In this document: positions 15,070 through 18,548 of the stretch, piece by piece
How the letters are laid out: every line of letters begins with the position of its first letter
Numbering within the stretch: the first letter of the stretch is position 1
Source of the DNA: CAYWMP01 sp964459445
GTDB lineage: Bacteria; Desulfobacterota; DSM-4660; Desulfatiglandales; HGW-15
Direction: 5' to 3'
Assembly (NCBI GenBank): GCA_964459445.1
Contig: CAYWMP010000120.1
Location: 1 to 18,548, forward strand
Length of the DNA stretch: 18,548 nt
Program-made: the position numbers and the translations under genes
Notes under the pieces: generated by a model
What the model was told of the DNA's origin: nothing
Seen by the model: only the letters and a program-made list of their open reading frames with translations
Database searches by the model: none

Positions 15070-17112
15070 CTATGAAACCTCCTCTAGGACCGCATTGTTA
15101 TATTTATCCACGGTTAATCTCCATCCTGCCGGAATAAGTGAAGTGGTCTGCTCCGATTCGATCACTGCCGGACCTTTAAGGCAGTGACCATTTGTAAGGC
15201 GGGATCTATCGAAAACTGGTAATTCCAGGGCCTTATTATCTGCTTCCAAAAAGATCCGACGGTTGCCTTTTTTGGCCTGCATCACATCGCTCGAAGACGA
15301 AGGGACTTCGCTAACCTTATAATGTTCTACTTCAGAGCGGGCCATCAAACTTACCATGGTCAGCTTCAGGTCTTTGGAAGCAGCCTCCTTTTTCGACCCC
15401 ATTCCTTCAAGGGCCTTTTGAATCACGCGTTTGACATCTTTCATTTTGGGGTTATTGAACAACTCGTACTCCACATCAAATTTGGCTTCGATGCCCTTCT
15501 TCCCTGATTCCACAAAAAGCTCCAATTCCAATTCAGCTTGATCCGGAGAAAAACCCTCACCGCGGATATCCCGTTCTGCCTCTTTTTCCAGGGTCGCCAT
15601 AACCCGGTCCATCCCCTTGAAGTCGCTCTTTTTGTTTAAGGGGAGATCAACACGGGAATAATAGACATGGCCCACATCCATATTTGATGAGGAAAAGGCT
15701 GAAAAGACAGCGGAAAAAGGCGTAATGACTATCTTTTTGAGTCCCGCAACCTTTGCCATGTCACAACAGTGGGCAGGACCGGCCCCGCCGTAGACAACCA
15801 GCAATGGATTCTGAGCCCCTCCCAATCTTTTCTTCAAATCCTTTAGCTCCTTCCCCATGGTCGAATCAATTCTTCTTTTAATGTTTAGGGCTGCCTCTTC
15901 CGCACTGATCCCCAGGGGCTTGGCTATTTTTTCCTCTATAATCTCTCTGGCCTTATCAAAATTGAGCTTCATGGTTCCGCCCAGGAAGTATTCAGGATCT
16001 AATATGCCGAGCACAAGGTCAGCATCTGTCACCGTGGGCTCCGTCCCCCCAAGATCAAAGCAGACAGGACCAGGCAAGGCCCCTGCCGATTGAGGACCGA
16101 CCTGAACTTTGCCGTCCACCACCGATGCAATGGATCCGCCGCCGGCTCCGAGAGCTCGGATGTCCAACATCGGCACATTTACCCTAAACCCCTCGATATC
16201 CGGCTTGAGGGTGTAGCTGGTCTGCCCATTGTTCACATAACCGAGATCGAATGAGGTTCCGCCCATGTCTGCGGAAATCAGATTATTCGCTTCATAGAGC
16301 CGGCCGATCAAATGGGCGCCCAACAGTCCTGCCGCCGGACCGGAATTATAGGTGTTTATAGCTCGGGTTTTGGCCACTCTAGCCACGGCGCCATTGCTGT
16401 GAACAATAAAAAGGCTCTTCCGATAAAGTCTCTGGCGGAGATCCTCACCAGCCTTGTACAAAAGCTTGGCCAGTTTGGCATGAATATAGGCGTTGAGCAC
16501 GGCCGCATTGATTCGTTCTCCAACTCCTGACCGACGGGAGATGTCCGAGGACAAAAACACGGGTACCGAGCCCAGAAAGTCTCGCGGATATTCCTTTTTG
16601 ACCGTTTTTCGCACTAGGTGTTCGTTTTCCGGGTTAAATTCGGAATTGGTGAAGGCCACTACCAGACAACGGGCTCCACGGTCGATAAGTTCCTGTGCAG
16701 CCCTCATGATGTTCTTCTCATCCGGCGATGTAATGACTTCACCGGCCTGGTTTATTTCCTCCTGTATCCCGAGCACCATTTCCTGGAGAACAAGTGGTTT
16801 TTTATCTTCTTCACTTTGGGTTGGCGCTAAAACTTCGTTTCCGGCCGTGACAAGAAGTCCCAGCCTGCTACCGTCTCGTTGGATGATTGTATTTGTGCCG
16901 ATTGTATTGGAAAAACGGATAATGTCAGTTTCATAGAGGAGATCCTCCAGCCTCACACCAAAACGAGCGGCTCCGGCTTTGATACATTCCAAAAAACAGA
17001 CCGTAAGGTCGTGGGGTGTTGTGGGCACTTTTACTGTTTCCACCCGGTCTTCATTGACAAAGAATCCGTCAGTAAAGGTTCCACCCGTGTCGATATCTAT
17101 CGTGTAACCCAT
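15070..17112 (-). CDS. HyuA-type ATPase subunit 1 of an Apc-like carboxylase
   Basis: This is the first structural gene after the regulator. The 680 residues carry the ASKHA ATP-binding set: phosphate-1 DTGGTFTD at 8-15, phosphate-2 DMGGTSFD at 282-289, LGAGGGSIAS at 321-330, TVTDADLVLG at 360-369 and YGGAGPAHCCD at 441-451. SNTIGTNTIIQRDGSRLGLL at 68-87 and EPTVTDAD are also typical of HyuA/oxoprolinase A. In acetophenone carboxylase two such subunits are proposed kinases, one for the ketone and one for bicarbonate. It and the gene at 11476-13614 share the same start (MGYTI-IDxGGTFTD), pointing to an ancient duplication. GAGGAGGT is placed well before the ATG at 17112. The small zinc subunit gene starts 2 bases after its TAG. 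A hydantoinase or oxoprolinase role is the alternative. Confidence 0.88.
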   Translation of the reverse strand: MGYTIDIDTGGTFTDGFFVNEDRVETVKVPTTPHDLTVCFLECIKAGAARFGVRLEDLLYETDIIRFSNTIGTNTIIQRDGSRLGLLVTAGNEVLAPTQSEEDKKPLVLQEMVLGIQEEINQAGEVITSPDEKNIMRAAQELIDRGARCLVVAFTNSEFNPENEHLVRKTVKKEYPRDFLGSVPVFLSSDISRRSGVGERINAAVLNAYIHAKLAKLLYKAGEDLRQRLYRKSLFIVHSNGAVARVAKTRAINTYNSGPAAGLLGAHLIGRLYEANNLISADMGGTSFDLGYVNNGQTSYTLKPDIEGFRVNVPMLDIRALGAGGGSIASVVDGKVQVGPQSAGALPGPVCFDLGGTEPTVTDADLVLGILDPEYFLGGTMKLNFDKAREIIEEKIAKPLGISAEEAALNIKRRIDSTMGKELKDLKKRLGGAQNPLLVVYGGAGPAHCCDMAKVAGLKKIVITPFSAVFSAFSSSNMDVGHVYYSRVDLPLNKKSDFKGMDRVMATLEKEAERDIRGEGFSPDQAELELELFVESGKKGIEAKFDVEYELFNNPKMKDVKRVIQKALEGMGSKKEAASKDLKLTMVSLMARSEVEHYKVSEVPSSSSDVMQAKKGNRRIFLEADNKALELPVFDRSRLTNGHCLKGPAVIESEQTTSLIPAGWRLTVDKYNNAVLEEVS

Positions 17113-17170
17113 GGCCTTTACCTCCTCTTAGCCTGAACTTGTTCTGGAACCGTTCGCGGTTCTATGGGGG

Positions 17171-17779
17171 TTAATTGCTGCTTTGGCTTGAATCTGGAGA
17201 AACGCCACCCAACGTCCCATTTAAAATAAAGGAAACCACTTCTTCAGTTATCTCTTCCAAGGTTAATTTTCCATCCGGTCGATGCCATCGAAGCGTCCAA
17301 TTGAGCACCCCCAAAATATTGAAAGCCAATACGGTGATGCTGCGGCATTGCACGTATCCCGCGGCCTCCAGTTCGCGCAGGGAGGATAGATAAATTTTCA
17401 GAATCTCACGCTGGAGCTTGCGGTTGATTTCGGCGCCCTCTTTGGAGAGATGCTCTTCATCTAGCAAAAATATTTTGCCTTCTTTCGATCCTTCGGCCGA
17501 ATGCTGGATGTGAGACCTCAGGAGCCGTTTAAAGCGTTCTAGAGGTTCGAGATTTGGATCTGAAGCTTGGCGAAGCTTCCTGACTAACGGTATTGAGGAG
17601 TGTTGTAATATGCCCAGCAAGAGTCCTTCTTTGTTGTCAAAGTAGTGATAAATATTGGAAATGCTCATGCCCATCGCATTAGCGATGTCTCGAATGGATG
17701 TTCCTCTAAACCCTTTACTGGCAAAGAGGCTTGTGGCAACTTTGATGAGTTTTTCCTTGCCTTCTTGAAGGTTTTGCAT
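17171..17779 (-). CDS. TetR/AcrR-family transcriptional regulator
   Basis: This 202-residue regulator has the classic N-terminal TetR DNA-binding domain. KEKLIKVATSLFASKGFRGT (8-27) is followed by the helix-turn-helix SIRDIANAMGMSISNIYHYF (28-47) and the post-helix NKEGLL. The C-terminal part is helical and variable, as expected for a ligand-binding and dimer domain; I cannot name the ligand, but a pathway CoA ester or ketone would be usual. AGGGAGA lies about 7 bases before the ATG at 17779. It is the first gene transcribed of the series, 58 bases ahead of the HyuA-like gene. A palindromic operator candidate sits inside its promoter, so it probably represses itself and the downstream catabolic genes. 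The serine-rich end (SPDSSQSSN) is unremarkable. Confidence 0.92.
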   Translation of the reverse strand: MQNLQEGKEKLIKVATSLFASKGFRGTSIRDIANAMGMSISNIYHYFDNKEGLLLGILQHSSIPLVRKLRQASDPNLEPLERFKRLLRSHIQHSAEGSKEGKIFLLDEEHLSKEGAEINRKLQREILKIYLSSLRELEAAGYVQCRSITVLAFNILGVLNWTLRWHRPDGKLTLEEITEEVVSFILNGTLGGVSPDSSQSSN

Positions 17780-17889
17780 GTCTGATTCTCCCTATTTAAG
17801 GGTGGGGCGTTGGGTGTCTACACTTTGGAGACAGACATTAGGGCTCTGGGAAAAGGTTGTGTTCGAAATTAAGAGTAGATAATTTATAA

Positions 17890-17918
17890 ACTATATCGAT
17901 CGTTCGATATGTTGTCAA
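17890..17918 (-). promoter_or_regulatory. Sigma70 promoter with embedded TetR-type operator
   Basis: On the - strand a perfect TTGACA (17913-17918) is separated by exactly 17 bases from TATAGT (17890-17895). The spacer and the first half of the -10 box hold a perfect palindrome: ATATCGA (17893-17899), TCGT, TCGATAT (17904-17910). Transcription would start near 17883, leaving a leader of about 100 bases before tetR. A repressor bound there would block RNA polymerase directly, as expected for TetR autoregulation. No second copy of the palindrome was noticed before the other genes, so this single promoter may control the operon. Confidence 0.75.
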
Positions 17919-17964
17919 GAAAGAATGTGTTTTTAATTATGAAATAGCATAACTTAATGTAATT

Positions 17965-17985
17965 AGTGTCCATCCAGAAATGGAC
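17965..17985. repeat. Candidate IS end with same terminal sequence as the 9.2-kb palindrome
   Basis: AGTGTCCATCCAGAAATGG here differs at one base from the end of the palindromic element at 9365 read inward (AGTGTCCATCCATAAATGG). It also contains a small palindrome, GTCCAT (17968-17973) and ATGGAC (17980-17985). It lies about 170 bases past the stop codon of the flanking transposase gene, a plausible place for that element's terminal inverted repeat. The other end lies outside the window, so this cannot be confirmed. Confidence 0.45.
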
Positions 17986-18152
17986 GGTTTTGAGAGACTT
18001 AGGCGGTTACTCCATTCGATCGCAATACCCTAAAGCAGTGCAGAAGGGCATTTTCGGCGCTCCCGTGAACCAAGCTAAGGCAATTTATCCTTAACCGGGC
18101 GCACTTATCCTCTTTTTTTTGCAACCGCTGTCTTATTTGTGTTGTATTTCCT

Positions 18153-18548
18153 TTAGGTTGGCGAAACTTGGCTCCTGGCCAGTGTCAAAAGGTTTGCCGA
18201 AACAATGGAGGCCCATACATAGCTTTTGAACGAGCGCAGGCCGCTCCACGTACATCGTGCAAAGCCAAAACACCGTTTAAGCCATGACACAGCGGATTCG
18301 ATACCAGCGCGGAATCTACGAAGCTTTTTGTACACCCATTGACTTCGACACATTTCTTGCTCTTGCAAACCGCGCTTCTTTGCAAAACAGACATCTTTTA
18401 TGCCTTTGCCCTTGGCAGCGGCAAGATTCTCTTTTGAGGCAAACCCTCCATCCAAGGCAACTTTGAGAGGGTAGCGACCGAAGATTTGTTTCTGACGCTC
18501 CAACATTTGCTCAGTCAGTGTCGTGTCGGCAGGGTTGCCCTCAACGAT
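18153..18548 (-). CDS. Transposase C-terminal part, ISNCY-like DDE family (runs off the window)
   Basis: The open frame continues without a stop to the window edge, so only the last 131 residues are visible. It reads GNPADTTLTEQ, then QKQIFGRYPLKVALDGGFAS, then AKGKGIKDVCFAKKRGL, and finally VYKKLRRFRAGIESAVSWLK with CTWSGLRSFKSYVWASIV. DGGFAS supplies the second catalytic Asp, and the Glu of RAGIESAVSWLKRCFG fits the last member of the DDE triad of this transposase type. The gene ends at the TAA at 18153-18155. It points toward the operon but is separated from it by a possible IS end. Nothing in the visible part is broken; whether the upstream part is intact is unknown. Family assignment (ISNCY-like, as against IS5/IS1182 relatives) is from recalled motif similarity. 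Confidence 0.82.
   Translation of the reverse strand: MVEGNPADTTLTEQMLERQKQIFGRYPLKVALDGGFASKENLAAAKGKGIKDVCFAKKRGLQEQEMCRSQWVYKKLRRFRAGIESAVSWLKRCFGFARCTWSGLRSFKSYVWASIVSANLLTLARSQVSPT

Larger units (their letters stand above)
17780..18152. other. Intergenic region between tetR and the transposase gene
   Basis: These 373 bases hold the tetR leader, the promoter/operator at 17890-17918, and beyond it AT-rich DNA with a possible IS end at 17965-17985. Bases 17986-18152 lie between that end and the transposase stop and contain a short AAGG/CCTT inverted pair near 18077-18090 but no open frame I can support. No RNA gene is apparent. Confidence 0.7.

Noticed and set aside
1..18548. CRISPR array, toxin-antitoxin or defence genes
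   Set aside because: No regularly spaced direct repeats and no proteins of such families were seen on either strand.

Overview
The window reads as a catabolic island of a strictly or facultatively anaerobic bacterium, most likely of the Desulfobacterota / former Deltaproteobacteria. This is an inference from gene content: an Apc-like multi-subunit carboxylase, a BbsAB-like thiolase/Zn-finger pair, a URO-D-fold protein and a Liv-type ABC transporter. No rRNA, tRNA or lineage marker is present to confirm it.

Layout. Bases 1-202 carry the 3' end of a beta-carbonic anhydrase gene on the + strand whose upstream part does not look like the family (partial or broken). Bases 203-642 are non-coding and hold a dense nest of perfect hairpins. 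From 17779 down to 643 every gene lies on the - strand in one closely packed series of 13 genes: a TetR regulator; a five-gene carboxylase block (HyuA-like ATPase, small zinc subunit, URO-D-like protein, second HyuA-like ATPase, HyuB-like subunit); an acyl-CoA ligase; a DUF35 OB-fold/zinc-ribbon protein; an SCP-x type thiolase; a VOC protein; and a complete branched-chain-amino-acid-type ABC importer (binding protein, two permeases, two ATPases). Upstream of tetR is a consensus sigma70 promoter (TTGACA, 17 bp, TATAGT) whose spacer is filled by a 7-4-7 palindrome, a strong candidate operator. At the right edge an ISNCY-like transposase gene enters from outside the window.

How the genes fit together. 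Two HyuA-type ASKHA subunits, one HyuB-type subunit and a small CxxC/CxxC subunit is the subunit set of acetophenone carboxylase (Apc); acetone carboxylase has only three subunits and hydantoinases lack the small zinc subunit. The pathway inferred is: uptake or sensing of a ketone-related compound, ATP-dependent carboxylation of a ketone to a beta-keto acid, CoA-thioester formation by the AMP-forming ligase, and thiolytic cleavage to an acyl-CoA plus acetyl-CoA by the thiolase/DUF35 pair. The 315-residue URO-D-fold protein lies inside the carboxylase block, has about the mass of the Apc epsilon subunit (34 kDa), and lacks the His-x-Cys/Cys zinc ligands of MtaA-type methyltransferases; it is the least explained component. 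The substrate cannot be read from the sequence.

Mobile and repeat DNA. A 144-bp imperfect palindrome (MITE-like) lies one base after the hyuB-like stop codon. Its end closely resembles a sequence at 17965-17985, between tetR and the transposase gene, that may be the end of the flanking IS. A further 120-nt multi-hairpin element with complementary loops sits beyond the 3' end of the operon.
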